Notes under the pieces: model-generated
Databases searched by the model: none
Seen by the model: only the letters and a program-made list of their open reading frames with translations
Told to the model about the DNA's origin: nothing
From: Pseudeuparius sepicola
Lineage: Eukaryota > Arthropoda > Insecta > Coleoptera > Anthribidae
NCBI GenBank assembly: GCA_963920635.1
Contig: OY987305.1
Location: forward strand, 24,700,876-24,764,875
Reading direction: 5' to 3'
DNA length: 64,000 bases
Position numbers and translations under genes: made by a program
Shown: in pieces, positions 31,434-42,415 of the stretch
Position numbering within the stretch: position 1 is the first letter of the stretch
How the letters are laid out: every line of letters begins with the position of its first letter

Positions 31434-33762
31434 CATGTTGACTGTCATGTGCATATATGCACAGACAACTTGCACGCCATTTGTATATTCACAGCGCTTT
31501 ATGTCAGGCCGCGTAATGTGCATACCGTGCATTTCTTATGGGGAATCTGTTGACTTGTGATTAACACCAACTTAGTTGGTCTCGTGATATCTTACCATTT
31601 ACGTTTTTGTTACAAATTTTCAACTTTTAATTTCAGTCTATAAGGTATTTATTCTTGTAAATAACTAAATACAGGAAAATAAATGTACTGCAATATTCCC
31701 CTTTCAAGTTATATTTTCTGTCGACAAGTTTTCGGCAAAAGTAAAAAATGTTGGCAACAAAAAATGGTTTTTCTGGTAACAAAAAATGTTTTTCTACATA
31801 GATTGACACAGAAATATACCTACTGTATACAAACAAAAAGATTATTTTAATTTTGACTTGTGAACAGTAAAAAAACATTCCACACAAATCGCTGGACTTC
31901 CCGGACAAGCTGGACATACGTAGAGAACTTGCTTACTGTGAGCTATAGCGTATTTTCTGTCATGGTCTTTTGTGTGCTTTTTATAACAAAACTTACATCG
32001 GTGTCTATTTTCTGATGTCTGCATTTTATGATCTGTATTGTTTTCTTCTGGGATCGGTTGTTTATAACTCTCCAATAATAGCATGCAAAGTTTTTCTCTA
32101 AAAGTTGTAATCTGCATAGATGAATTATTAACAACTTTGTACAAATGCCAAGCATTTACCAGCGATATTTCTGTCAATACCTCTACGGCTATCTTACGAA
32201 ACCATTTTACCGACCTATGCAATGAAGTAGAATATGAAGACATTTGGTCAGCCACATATATGTATGGTTTTGCAGAATTATAGGCACAAATAGCTGTTGC
32301 CTTCATTGGGATACCTTCTCTGGCAGGAACTTCTGTTAATTCATCACCATTATTAGCTACTGGCATGCCATCTGTTTTCTCAAATCCACAATAAACTTTT
32401 AGATGATATGTGTAACCACCTTTTATGCACAATTTAAAAACTTTAAAGTTAAACTTGTGCCTCTTTCCTTTCACATATTGTTTGAAAGATATTCGATCAC
32501 GGAACGGTACCATGCTTTCATCAATACAAACATTTTCTGCAGGAACCATACAAACTTTAATGTTTTTATTTATAACGTCGATAAGTGGTTGTATTTTATA
32601 AAGTCTGTCTGCAGGAGGACATTCTTTATTGTTTGAAAAATGCCACATTTGCAATAGTATTTCAAAACGATTTCTTGGTATCTGTTTCGAAATTTGATTT
32701 GCATAAAGAGCAGATCGACTCCAGTAATCTTTCGAAGTAGGTTTTCGGTCCAGTCCCATCCAAATAATTATTCCCAGAAACATTTTCATTTCAGCTGCAT
32801 TCGTAGGTATCCAGTTATTGAGTCTTGATTTTCTTCCTATACTGTTATCAACAATTTTCTCGACAATCTTCTGCTCGGCATAGATATTAGTTTGTTGCGC
32901 CATTAACTCAAAAACTTCTTCAGTCGCAATTTTTAAGAAACAATCCAATTCGTTAAGACCTCTAAGTTCCTTTTTAAGATCTACAGGTATATCGACAGGT
33001 ACATCAAATGCAAAATCTTTAAATTTTCTTTCAAGGGGTCCCCAGCTGGCTACGTTCGGTATATCATCAATATCCTCGGTATCGGAGAGAGAACTTGAAT
33101 CTGAGCTACTGCTACTTACTGTATTTGAAGTAAAAGGAACGGATTGCCTAATATCAACTTTCTGTTTCTTTCTTGGTACTTGTTGCCCTGACTCTGAACC
33201 ACTACTTTCACTTTCTTGCACATATTCCGGATCGCCATCAGAGTCGGCGGCAAACGGCTCTTCATCACTTATGTCACAGTCCTTCAAACATTCTTCCATT
33301 AGTACTTCTAACCTTCTTATTTTCTTTTCTTGACTTGCGAGCGACATGACCACTACTAATAAGTTATTAGTAACTAATAACTGCCGATAGAACCAACAAT
33401 ACGACGATTTTACTGACAACAATACGACGATTTTACTGTCATGTGTAAACGTCAAACACATGTCTATACAGCGCACGCTAACAGCCCACTCTGACTTGGC
33501 GCAATCGTTGAAGGTCGTCAACGGTATTGACGACAGGGCTGTACTTTACCTGTTTACAAGGTGTATTTGAAATTTGAAATGATTTAATCAGGCGCCATGT
33601 GCATATATTTTATGCACACTTCTATTGCATACTATAAGTATAAATTTGTATTCAGTCTTAAACTATTTTGCTCCCAAAACGTAAAAATAAATAAAATTTT
33701 CAATAAACGAGTACTTCGGCGCAGCGGACCCGATCACGAAATTCGCTTTGGCAGTCAACATG
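31434..33762 (-). mobile_element. piggyBac-family transposon, 2329 bp, at the centre of the palindrome
   Basis: TTAA on both sides, inverted ends CATGTTGACTG/CAGTCAACATG, and a piggyBac transposase on the minus strand. A GTGCATATATGCAC palindrome lies just inside the left end and TGCATATATTTTATGCA near the right. The arms match each other right up to the TTAA sites, so it sits exactly at the symmetry point. Confidence 0.88.
31842..33347 (-). CDS. piggyBac transposase, internally deleted
   Basis: The start is chosen at MSLASQEKKIRRLEVLMEE (33347); the frame is open further upstream but reads unlike this family. The product is about 501 aa, with an acidic Ser-rich N-terminus, then NNWIPTNAAEMKMFLGI, then the first catalytic acidic site CIDESMVPFRDR and the third in YVADQMSSYS. 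Between them the part that normally carries the second catalytic Asp (DN.F/YTS block) is missing: YCGFEKTDGMPVANNGDEL joins abruptly, a loss of very roughly 100 residues without breaking the frame. The Cys-rich C-terminus (CKFCYKKH, CPACPGSPAICVECF) is the usual zinc-binding tail. Likely inactive as a nuclease but possibly still DNA-binding. Confidence 0.9.
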   Translation of the reverse strand: MSLASQEKKIRRLEVLMEECLKDCDISDEEPFAADSDGDPEYVQESESSGSESGQQVPRKKQKVDIRQSVPFTSNTVSSSSSDSSSLSDTEDIDDIPNVASWGPLERKFKDFAFDVPVDIPVDLKKELRGLNELDCFLKIATEEVFELMAQQTNIYAEQKIVEKIVDNSIGRKSRLNNWIPTNAAEMKMFLGIIIWMGLDRKPTSKDYWSRSALYANQISKQIPRNRFEILLQMWHFSNNKECPPADRLYKIQPLIDVINKNIKVCMVPAENVCIDESMVPFRDRISFKQYVKGKRHKFNFKVFKLCIKGGYTYHLKVYCGFEKTDGMPVANNGDELTEVPAREGIPMKATAICAYNSAKPYIYVADQMSSYSTSLHRSVKWFRKIAVEVLTEISLVNAWHLYKVVNNSSMQITTFREKLCMLLLESYKQPIPEENNTDHKMQTSENRHRCKFCYKKHTKDHDRKYAIAHSKQVLYVCPACPGSPAICVECFFTVHKSKLK

Positions 33763-33766
33763 TTAA

Positions 33767-34690
33767 AAAATAAGTAGTTTTGTATGAATTGAGAGTATTT
33801 TTTATAAGTATGTTGTTTTTGTTTGTTACAACTTCTGGTCTTACACAGCAAAGATTTTTTCAGTTAAAAGCATCTGAGGTTAGTTTATATTTTAGGAATT
33901 TTGTTCTAAATTTTTCTTTTGGGTTTATTTCTATCTTATAAAAATATGTCTTATAATTACATCGAGTTAGAGTACGAAATGTAGATTGTATATGTAGCAA
34001 CTAAATATTATACATGTTTTTTGCATAGAGTTATTGGGGTTTATACCTAAGCACCTCGAGTTAAGGGAAAAAGGATACATTTCCTGTATATCTACAAATT
34101 GCCTGGAGTATATTCTAAATGATTTAATATTTAAACAGTTTGCTTGCTTTGGGAAATGTTTGGATGTGACTTTCTAAAACGGACAATAATATCAAAGTCT
34201 AGAGAATAATCTCTAGACTTTGATATGTCTACTTTTGTTAACTATGCATGTTTTATGGGGGTCAATACGTCTGAAGCGATACCCCCTTTTTACCAAATAG
34301 TGTAAAGCCGTCGGTATCATAGATTTTGTCCAAAAATAATACAATAGCAATTGGATCGTTCTAGATTAGCAAATGCCGCTTTCACCTACTTCAAAAAGTT
34401 GTAATATACAGGGTACCGCCAGCGTGTGACAAGAAATATGAGTTTAAAACATGTGGTGCTTTGGAAAGCGATGGAAAATTACCGTGCTTAACAAGTGGGT
34501 CAATCTCACGAAAATACACCTTTTTAATTCTACCATAAAACATATATTCTAGGTATTTTACGATGGGTCTCACATTTTACCTGTTTTATTGCGGGTTACA
34601 AATACTTCTGTATGGTTAGAATTTTGCCGGATTTTACGAACGGCTAGGATGAAAAAATAAAGATTTCACAAGTATTATTTACAAAATTTC
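33767..34690. other. Inner right arm, no gene
   Basis: Reverse match of about 30.73-31.43 kb with patchy divergence. It contains a right-arm-only 34-bp palindrome at 34193-34226 (ATCAAAGTCTAGAGA and its complement). Confidence 0.65.
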
Positions 34691-35027
34691 CATAATATGT
34701 TGTAAAAGAGAGACACATATAATTCAGTTGTTCTCTACAACAGTCTAAATAATGAAATAAAAATAAGCGGATCCACATTCATGTTCAAACAAAAACTTAA
34801 AAGACGTCTTTGAAAGCGCAAACCTCTTGGTTCTCACTACATCATTATGTATGCAGACACATTGAATTTATAACGAATTTACCTTTACTTAATTAATAAG
34901 AATGTTTCATAGTTTTATACCTGTTTAAGTTAATTTAATATTATCATGTATTGGGGTTAGACGTAAGAGTAGCATCATGCTAAATCTCATCCCCTAATCT
35001 AGTAAGTCGTTTATTATTATTATTAAG
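34690..35027 (+). mobile_element. 5'-truncated LINE insertion in the right arm
   Basis: Begins within the end of a reverse-transcriptase ORF (LYNSLNNEIKISGSTFMFKQ, then KLKRRL and a stop near 34815), typical of the C-terminus of jockey/CR1-like LINEs. A 3' untranslated region follows and ends in (ATT)n at about 35010-35027. The left arm lacks this sequence, so it inserted after the arms were duplicated. Confidence 0.75.
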
Positions 35028-37141
35028 TAGACTATAGAAACTAGTTACAATTTTTGTTTAAACCCGGGCACCGCGGGAGGCCGCTCCGGCGGTTGGTCCT
35101 GTACTTAAAAAAGTATATTGGATTTATACACTGGGCTCGTCGAATGGCACACAAGTAGAAACTATCCGAACTGAATAACAATAGTCTGTACTATCTGTTA
35201 ATGAATGCCATCTTCTATCTGAATGTGGTTCTTGATTCTGAGATAAAATGCATAGACAATAGATCTTTCTAGAGAAAAACATAAGTATAATTTGGGAACT
35301 ATTAACAGAAATCTGTATACGGGAAAGAGCAATTCGTGGTAAATATGATAACTAATGCATAGTGAAACGTCAGGATCTGGATGTGTAACATTCATATTAT
35401 TGTTTTTAGAATCTGTTTTTGTAACTTTAACCGATCAACTTTTCTATACAGGATGATTTTTTAGTACCGCGATTTTGCGTCCTAAAACGTAAAGATGTGT
35501 CAGTAGACAGCTAAGTGATGCTGCAAATCGGCACAATATAAAAAACAAATTTAGCAAAAACGTAGCTTATTTTAAGAAGAAGAAAACTTTGATGGCACAA
35601 CTGGATACTTAGTTTCAGAAATTACACAGGGTCTTCGGCTCCCTTGAGGCTATGATGTTTTGTTTATTTCTCCACACAACAGGTGAGAAAATATGACAAT
35701 TTTGGTGAAATATTTGGTGGGTATGTGGTACTTATTATGTTTATACGCGACTCTTCCCTCAAACTAAGATGTTTTTGCGAGTATGAATTCATAATCGGAA
35801 AATTGCTATATTATGAATGATTCCTAAGCTTAAACTTTAACTTATAATTTTTTACATGTATTATACCGCTCAGTTTGTTGAAACAGCTCGCAGGTACTCT
35901 CTCTTTCAAAAAGTAACTATAGTAGTTAACACTTAAAAGTCGAAAAAATGTCCATTAGCTTCCAAGGTAGGTCAAATGTCTTTTAATTGCGTACTATATA
36001 TACAGCTTGCGAGTCCAATTTTTGCGTCTCTCAAGGATTTGCATACATCTTGCGTTGCTTGCGAGTTGCGTCCAATTTTTGCGACTTTCAAGGTTTTGCA
36101 TACATTCATACAAGGTTTTGCATACAAATTGTGTAAAACTTGTGATGTGTGAGACTTAATAGGTTGTAAGTATTTAAATTCGATTATAAATATCGACAAC
36201 ATCGAACTCAAATTGTATAGATTCTAAAATTAAAGTTTGCTTCAATCCACTTGTATATGAGACAAAATTAGAATAAGAATATTTTTCATTAATAAATAAT
36301 TAAAAAATTTTACTGTATTTTATTATGCTAAGTTTCCTATTAATGTTAAACATACACGGTGCTACAATCTGAGAACTTCGAATACGTTATTATACCTTAT
36401 TGTACGGAAGAAGCTATAATTGCTAAGTCATAAATCGTGAAGTGAGAATAATAATTACAGGTCTATAGGTCTAATACCCTCTGCGGCACGTGCCGCAATG
36501 ATATACCTGGATATTGAAAAAGCATAATCCTGAATGCGACTTTTATAGCTGGATTATCGAGTTGGGAGGTCCTATTAGCACAGACTAACGAGTAATACAG
36601 ACAATTTCTTAGCGACATGTGTCAAAAGGAGACTCGCTTTTTAGCGAAATATCTTCTAAAGTTATGAATAATTTGCATTTTATTCGATTTTACGTTAATC
36701 TACATAGCAAAGAGATTGTATTAGAACCAAATTTATGATTAATATACTGTTTGTCTTTCTGTAAATTGAAATGGAGACTCGCTTATTTTTGATACATGTC
36801 CGTAAGGAGGCTTCTGTTGCAAAGCTATTTATTCTGTGCTATTAGGTAAACTGTCAAAATTTTTACCTTATTATATTAGATCCAACATTTGAAATAATAC
36901 ATTGTGTATTCAAACATGTGATGATCACTTGCAAATGTGTTTAGAATTTGACTATCTTCATATTTTGAAAAAATACTTCAAGTAGATTAAGTTCAGCGTC
37001 AGATTCGAAATTGTATAACAAATCTTTTAAATTTTATTCTAAGTCAGGGAATCTAAGCGTGCACGCTCCTTTTATAATTTGTTTGAAAATCAAGTTTTTA
37101 ATATTGAATGGAGAGTAGGATTTCTAAACTGACAAAATAAT
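35028..37141. other. Middle right arm, no gene
   Basis: Reverse match of about 28.87-30.69 kb of the left arm. About 300 bp at roughly 35050-35355 have no left-arm counterpart, either gained here or lost there. Confidence 0.6.
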
Positions 37142-38345
37142 AAGATCGAACATTTTTAACATAGAGCTGGATCTAGCAGATACATTATTGCCGAGCCTCG
37201 CGCGGGGGGTTCGTGCTTTTTTAACCACCACCGCAGTTCATTTATTTCCCTGTATTTAGTTATTTATATTACCACAGCTAATATCTAACAAAAATCAAAA
37301 TAGTAAGATATCACCAACTAAGAACAGATTCCTGCACGGTACATATGCACATTACGCAGCCTGACATAAAGCGCTGCCTGAATATGCACATGGCGCGTTG
37401 GGCAAGTTCGACACTCAACGTGTTAAGGTTTTTATCGCCAAGAATATTTATCACGTACCTTATTGTACCGAAGAAGCTTTAATTGCCAAGTCATAAATCT
37501 TGAAGGGAGAGTAAGGTCTATGGGTCTAGGTAATATCCTCTGCTTGGCACGTGCCGCAGCCGGACAATATACCGGATGATATACCTGATATACTTGAAAA
37601 AAGTTATTGCATAATCCTGTTTGAATGTGACTGTTATATTTCGAGTCAGGATATACTTATAGTCCAATAGGACTGCAAAAATGTTTACTTCATTAGATCG
37701 AACATTTTTAACATAGAGCTGGATCTAGCGGATACATTATTGCCGAGCCTCGCGCGGGGGGTTCGTGCTTTTTTAACCACCACCGCAGTTCATTTATTTC
37801 CCTGTATTTAGTTATTTATATTACCACAGCTAATATCTAACAAAAATCAAAATAGTAAGATATCACCAACTAAGATGGTGTTAATTCCATGCCGCACCAA
37901 CAGATTCCTGCACGGTACATATGCACATTACGCAGCCTGACATAAAGCGCTGCCTGAATATGCACATGGCGCGTTGGGCAAGTTCGACACTCAACGTGTT
38001 AAGGTTTTTATCGCCAAGAATATTTATCACGTACCTTATTGTACCGAAGAAGCTATAATTGCCAAGTCATAAATCTTGAAGGGAGAGTAAGGTCTATGGG
38101 TCTAGGTAATATCCTCTGCTTGGCACGTGCCGTAGCCGGACAATATACCGGATGATATACCTGATATACTTGAAAAAAGTTATTGCATAATCCTGTTTGA
38201 ATGTGACTGTTATATTTCGAGTCAGGATATACTTATAGTCCAATAGGACTGCAAAAATGTTTACTTCATTAGATCGAACATTTTTAACATAGAGCTGGAT
38301 CTAGCGGATACATTATTGCCGAGCCTCGCGCGGGGGGTTCGAGGT
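37142..38345. repeat. Tandem pair of arm units in the right arm
   Basis: ATCGAACATTTTTAACATAG and the following GCGCGGGGGGTTCG recur near 37142, 37697 and 38273, defining two units of about 555-580 bp. The left arm has only one. Each includes the piggyBac-end-like CAACGTGTTAA near 37416 and 37991. Confidence 0.85.
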
Positions 38346-38349
38346 TTTA

Positions 38350-38682
38350 TTAATCACCACCGCCACCCAAAAAAGGGTGGCTGTTCCCCAACCGACAGAC
38401 CATTCCTTCCGGAACTGTACAGATCGGACGGAATTGTGTCGGAGAAGGGGCGGGAAGCTGATTGGGGTTCCTTGATAACTGACTAATATCTAATAGTGCT
38501 GTACCTTTTGAACCCCAGCTCGACCGTTGAGAGGTCCAGGACAAGAACTTATCTATTTCAAACAAGCTCGTGTCGGGAAGTTGCACAATAGACCCATCTG
38601 GCGGACCGAGGAAGAAAAAGAATACAAAATACCGGCGCTCGAATAGTCTCCAAGCTGTTTCAATAGAAATCCACCCCGCCAT
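38350..38682 (-). CDS. Unrecognised 110-codon ORF in the right arm
   Basis: Mirror copy of 27879-28211 with two residue differences. The same doubts apply. Confidence 0.25.
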   Translation of the reverse strand: MAGWISIETAWRLFERRYFVFFFFLGPPDGSIVQLPDTSLFEIDKFLSWTSQRSSWGSKGTALLDISQLSRNPNQLPAPSPTQFRPICTVPEGMVCRLGNSHPFLGGGGD

Positions 38683-39289
38683 TAGTAACGGTTAAAATTT
38701 CTCGACCAGTAAAGCAGACGCTGGCACCCAGAGGGCGTTAGCTATATAAAGTTATTTTTCAGATTTAATCACGGTGCTACTCATAAATAATAAACAAGTT
38801 ATTTTTTAGATTTAAATCATCATGGTACTACTCATGTAACAAATAATAAGTTATTTTTTAGATTTAAACAATCATGGTACTACAGACCAAATTAAAATAA
38901 TCTATGTAGAAAAACTAAATACGCGACATATTCCCACGTTTAAAACTTCAGACAAAATTCTTGAAGCAATCCTTTGCGGTAAATGGCCCCTTTAGAGGGT
39001 TTATGATGCGGAGCCCTACGGCGGCCGATTATGGGCGCTCTGCCGTAGTATTGATTTTTTCCTGACAAGTTCTATCATCTGAAATTCACACAACTTGAGG
39101 ACTATTTTAACTATTATTAACAAATATTTTCATAATTTAAACTTTTTATTTCGCTCATAATCATGCTTCTCAGACATTGCCTCCATGGCCGCAGCCTGAA
39201 AGCCATTATTGGGTAGTAAAAAACACATAATTTTCACACAAATTTTTTTTCATGCAAATTCGACAACCACTATCCTCTTAAGACTCTCG

Positions 39290-40140
39290 AATTTTTTACC
39301 TGATCGAACCGCAGAACCAGACCCGTGCATAATATACACAAGGCGTGTTAATAGTTATCCTCTTAAAACTCTCGAATTTTTTACTTCGCTGTTGATCGAC
39401 CCGCAGCACTAGACCAATCTGTGCATAATATATATACACATGGCAGTCAACGTGTTAATATTTATCCTCTTAAAACTCTCGAATTTTTTACTCCTCTGTT
39501 GATCGAACCGCAGCAGCAGATCAATCTGTGCATAATATATATACACAAGGCGTGTTAATATTTATCCTCTTAAAACTCTCGAATTTTTTACTTCTCTGTT
39601 AATCGAACCGCAGCAGCAGACGAATCTATGCATAATATTATATACACATGGCAGTCAACGTGTTCATATGTATCCTCTTAAAACTCTCGAATTTTTTACT
39701 TCTCTGTTGATCGACCCGCAGCACCAGACCAATCTGTGCATAATATATATACACATGGCAGTCGACGTGTTAATATTTATCCTATTAAAACTCTCGAATT
39801 TTTTACTCCTCTGTTGATCGAACCGCCGCAGCAGACCAATCTGTGCATAATATATATACACAAGGCGTGTTAATATTTATCCTCTTAAAACTCTCGAATT
39901 TTTTACTTCTCTGTTAATCGAACCGCAGCAGCAGACGAATCTATGCATAATATTATATACACATGGCAGTCAACGTGTTCATATTTATCCTCTTAAAACT
40001 CTCGAATTTTTACTTCTCTGTTGATCGACCCGCAGCACCAGACCAATCTGTGCATAATATATATACACATGGCAGTCAACGTGTTAATATTTATCCTCTT
40101 AAAACTCTCGAATTTTTTACTTCTCTGTTGGTCGAACCTC
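39290..40140. repeat. Higher-order array of piggyBac-end-like subrepeats, right arm
   Basis: Mirror image of 26426-27270, with the same alternation of unit types in reverse and scattered point differences. Confidence 0.85.
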
Positions 40141-40631
40141 TCACCCCTCAGCATCAAACCAATCGATATACCCCTCAAATCCGAAGTAAAAAACACAGAC
40201 AATATTTTCTCACCCCTCGGCATCAAACCAATCGATATACCCCTCAAATCCGAAGTAAAAAACACAAACAATATTTTGGAAAAACGCATATTCGAGAAAT
40301 TTGGAGGACCGACTTGAGCAATTGCCCAATTGGATATTATGTAGAATATTTTCTCACTGGATAATTCGCTAGTCAATTTTTTATGTTTTGCTGTTTAAAT
40401 TGTCAGAATATTTGTGTCCGGACATAATTGAAGCAAAATTGCCTAACAACCGGCATTGGATTGACACAAGTTTATTCAATCACACCCTCTTAGAGAAATA
40501 AAAAACACACAAACAAATAATATTTTTTATTTTTACAATTTTACATTTCTAAACTTTTTAGTTAAGTTCATACATAATAATCAAGCGTCTCAGCTCTTCG
40601 AGTGCCTCCATATATCGCCGCAGTCTCTCGC

Positions 40632-40919
40632 TCATGCTTCAGAAAATATAATATTTGTAGTCTTGCCGACGGGCCCCAAGCTTGTTAAAAAATACCTTTT
40701 GTCACCATTCAATTCGTCAATTCGCTCTCGAGTTAATTGCTCCGTAAAACGCTGAGGCAGGATAGTCTTGAAGTCGGCAAATTCCGCCACTACCTTTTCC
40801 CCAAACTTGGTATTTATTCTCTTAAAACACTGGATCTCAAATTTTTTATTTACTTCCAAATCTCGGACATTCACCAGATTTTTCACCAGCAAATTGTTTA
40901 AACTATTTAAGAAGGACAT
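40632..40919 (-). CDS. 95-aa protein of the palindromic element, right-arm copy
   Basis: Mirror of the left-arm gene (25644-25931). It differs by TRERID for TQERID and by PVGKT for PVSKT. Same start MSFLNSLNNLL and same inward transcription from the element tip. Both copies remain open while much of the surrounding DNA has no frame, which hints at function. OB-fold similarity is a guess. Confidence 0.6.
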   Translation of the reverse strand: MSFLNSLNNLLVKNLVNVRDLEVNKKFEIQCFKRINTKFGEKVVAEFADFKTILPQRFTEQLTRERIDELNGDKRYFLTSLGPVGKTTNIIFSEA

Positions 40920-41083
40920 GTTGTAAATGATCTGCGTGTCTGATGAGATCTTAGTTGAACCTCTCCTATTTAGCTGTTTTAATAGGAGTGGGCAGAGAGT
41001 GGGGAGACGGTCAAAACCTAGGAGAGTACCAGACCAGACAGGTTTCGACAAGTTTGGTCTGGTGCTCTCTTAGTATCTCTACT

Positions 41084-41089
41084 CATATT
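41084..41089. repeat. Right 6-bp target-site duplication CATATT
   Basis: Matches 25474-25479. Confidence 0.85.
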
Positions 41090-41636
41090 ATATATTTTTT
41101 TGAAATCGGAAAAGAAAATGTTTTATTAGGCGAAAAAATAAGCATACAGGATCACCCGTCCATGAACCGACTACGCGGCGTTGCTTGACTTTGACGATCG
41201 CTCTACCTAGGTCAAGTATGACGAGACACGGCACTTTCTGACAGAAAATCCAAACTGCTGCCTATTGTGCAGCCTCCATGTAAAATAGTAAAATATTAAA
41301 ACCTACTAAAATATTTATACTGAAAGATTGCGCTGCTACAGATAGCAATTTCGCAATGTGTTATACGATTTATTATGGCCGGGTTTTGAATATTTGGTTA
41401 CTTTTGACGGGCGATGGCTCCGCGTCTGACGTTTGATGTTTACATCTCGTCAAGTCCTACTTATTGAAAAAATCGTACAATAAAAAAGAAATTATTCTGT
41501 ATTTCCAACCATGGGGCATTTTGGGATAATAATTAAAATTTTGACTGGAATTGGAAATAAGTGGTAAATTTGAAATTGTTCCTTTAAATTAATTTGAGTC
41601 CAGCTAATTGATAATAAGAAATTATATTTTTAAATT
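41090..41636. other. No recognisable gene
   Basis: Intergenic or decayed 3' part of the errantivirus-like element whose env ends near 41637. No LTR was identified here. Confidence 0.4.
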
Positions 41637-41840
41637 TTAAAACTGATTCTTTTCATAGAGATTTTCTAGGTATTTCACTGTTTTTTGGAGTTCTGATGCT
41701 GAAATTACTGAACTATGTAAAGTATTTAATTTTGAAAACATTATTGCATTTTCGAGAATATCAAGAAATGTAATTAAATTCGGCCAATTAAGTATTACTT
41801 GGTCTAAAAAATTTTGAGCTCTTAAGTATGCTGTAAAATA

Positions 41841-41852
41841 ATTAATTGTTTT
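41841..41852. repeat. Left 12-bp target-site duplication of ribozyme repeat 2
   Basis: ATTAATTGTTTT, identical to 42291-42302. Confidence 0.82.
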
Positions 41853-42290
41853 AATTACAAGAAAAGGTGATAGTGGGCAAACACTCAAAGTTAACAAAAA
41901 GGAAAAACTAGTAACCGCATACACGTGTTTCATGCTGTTTGGCAATCATCAGTACGGTGTAACATTAACCAAATCAAGAGATAGGCATGATTTGGGAAGC
42001 AACAAATGAAGTCCAGGCAGGAGCCAACAGCACATTTGCAGCTTCAGTCAGCACATCCCCTATTTTGGGGCTTGTACTAACATCGCCACGGGGGCTGCTA
42101 AAGCGACCTGCGTGGAAATCTTCATAACCCAAGATACAATGACAATAAGGATGTAAGATTAGCGAGTGTAAATGTAATAATTACAAGAAAAGGTGATAAT
42201 GGGCAAACACTCAAAGTTAACAAAAAGAAAAAACTAGTTACTGGTTTTAATTATTACATTTACACTCGCTAATCGTACATCCTTATTGTC
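41853..42290 (-). mobile_element. Second retrozyme-like insertion, inside env
   Basis: About 1.2 monomers of the same family as 8245-9313, followed from about 42241 by an inverted piece complementary to about 42134-42180. Flanked by a perfect 12-bp duplication. The env frame runs on across the site if the insert and one duplication are ignored, which confirms the ends. Confidence 0.83.
41914..41958 (-). ncRNA. Hammerhead ribozyme motif, type I (env insertion copy)
   Basis: Core CTGATGA, stem II TGC/GCA with loop CAAACA, GAAA, stem III CAC/GTG, site GTA and stem I TGCGGT/ACCGTA are all present on the minus strand. Only the stem II loop differs from the copy at 9207-9251. Confidence 0.82.
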
Positions 42291-42380
42291 ATTAATTGTT
42301 TTGTTAATAATAAATTCAAAATATTCTAGTCTTTCTTTTATTAAGTTTTGATTTGATTGTAAAATTGACATGACATGAAT

Positions 42381-42415
<35 letters not shown>

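Larger units (their letters stand above)
25480..41083. mobile_element. 15.6-kb palindromic transposable element
   Basis: The left arm 25480-31429 and the right arm 33767-41083 are inverted copies. From the tips to about 28.2/38.35 kb paired coordinates sum to 66561-66563, so that part is collinear with very few indels. The right arm has one extra unit of about 555 bp, a LINE insertion and a further length difference. Ends are 5'-AGTAGAGATAC with CATATT on both sides. A 6-bp duplication and 5'-AG ends are traits reported for Polinton/Maverick elements, and 15.6 kb is in their size range, but no Polinton gene (polymerase, integrase, packaging ATPase, capsid) is present. Subrepeat-filled inverted arms also recall fold-back elements. 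Class left open. Confidence 0.85.

Noticed and set aside
25480..41083. Calling the palindromic element a Polinton/Maverick or a parvovirus-derived insertion outright
   Set aside because: Only end traits and size fit; none of the hallmark genes of either group is present.
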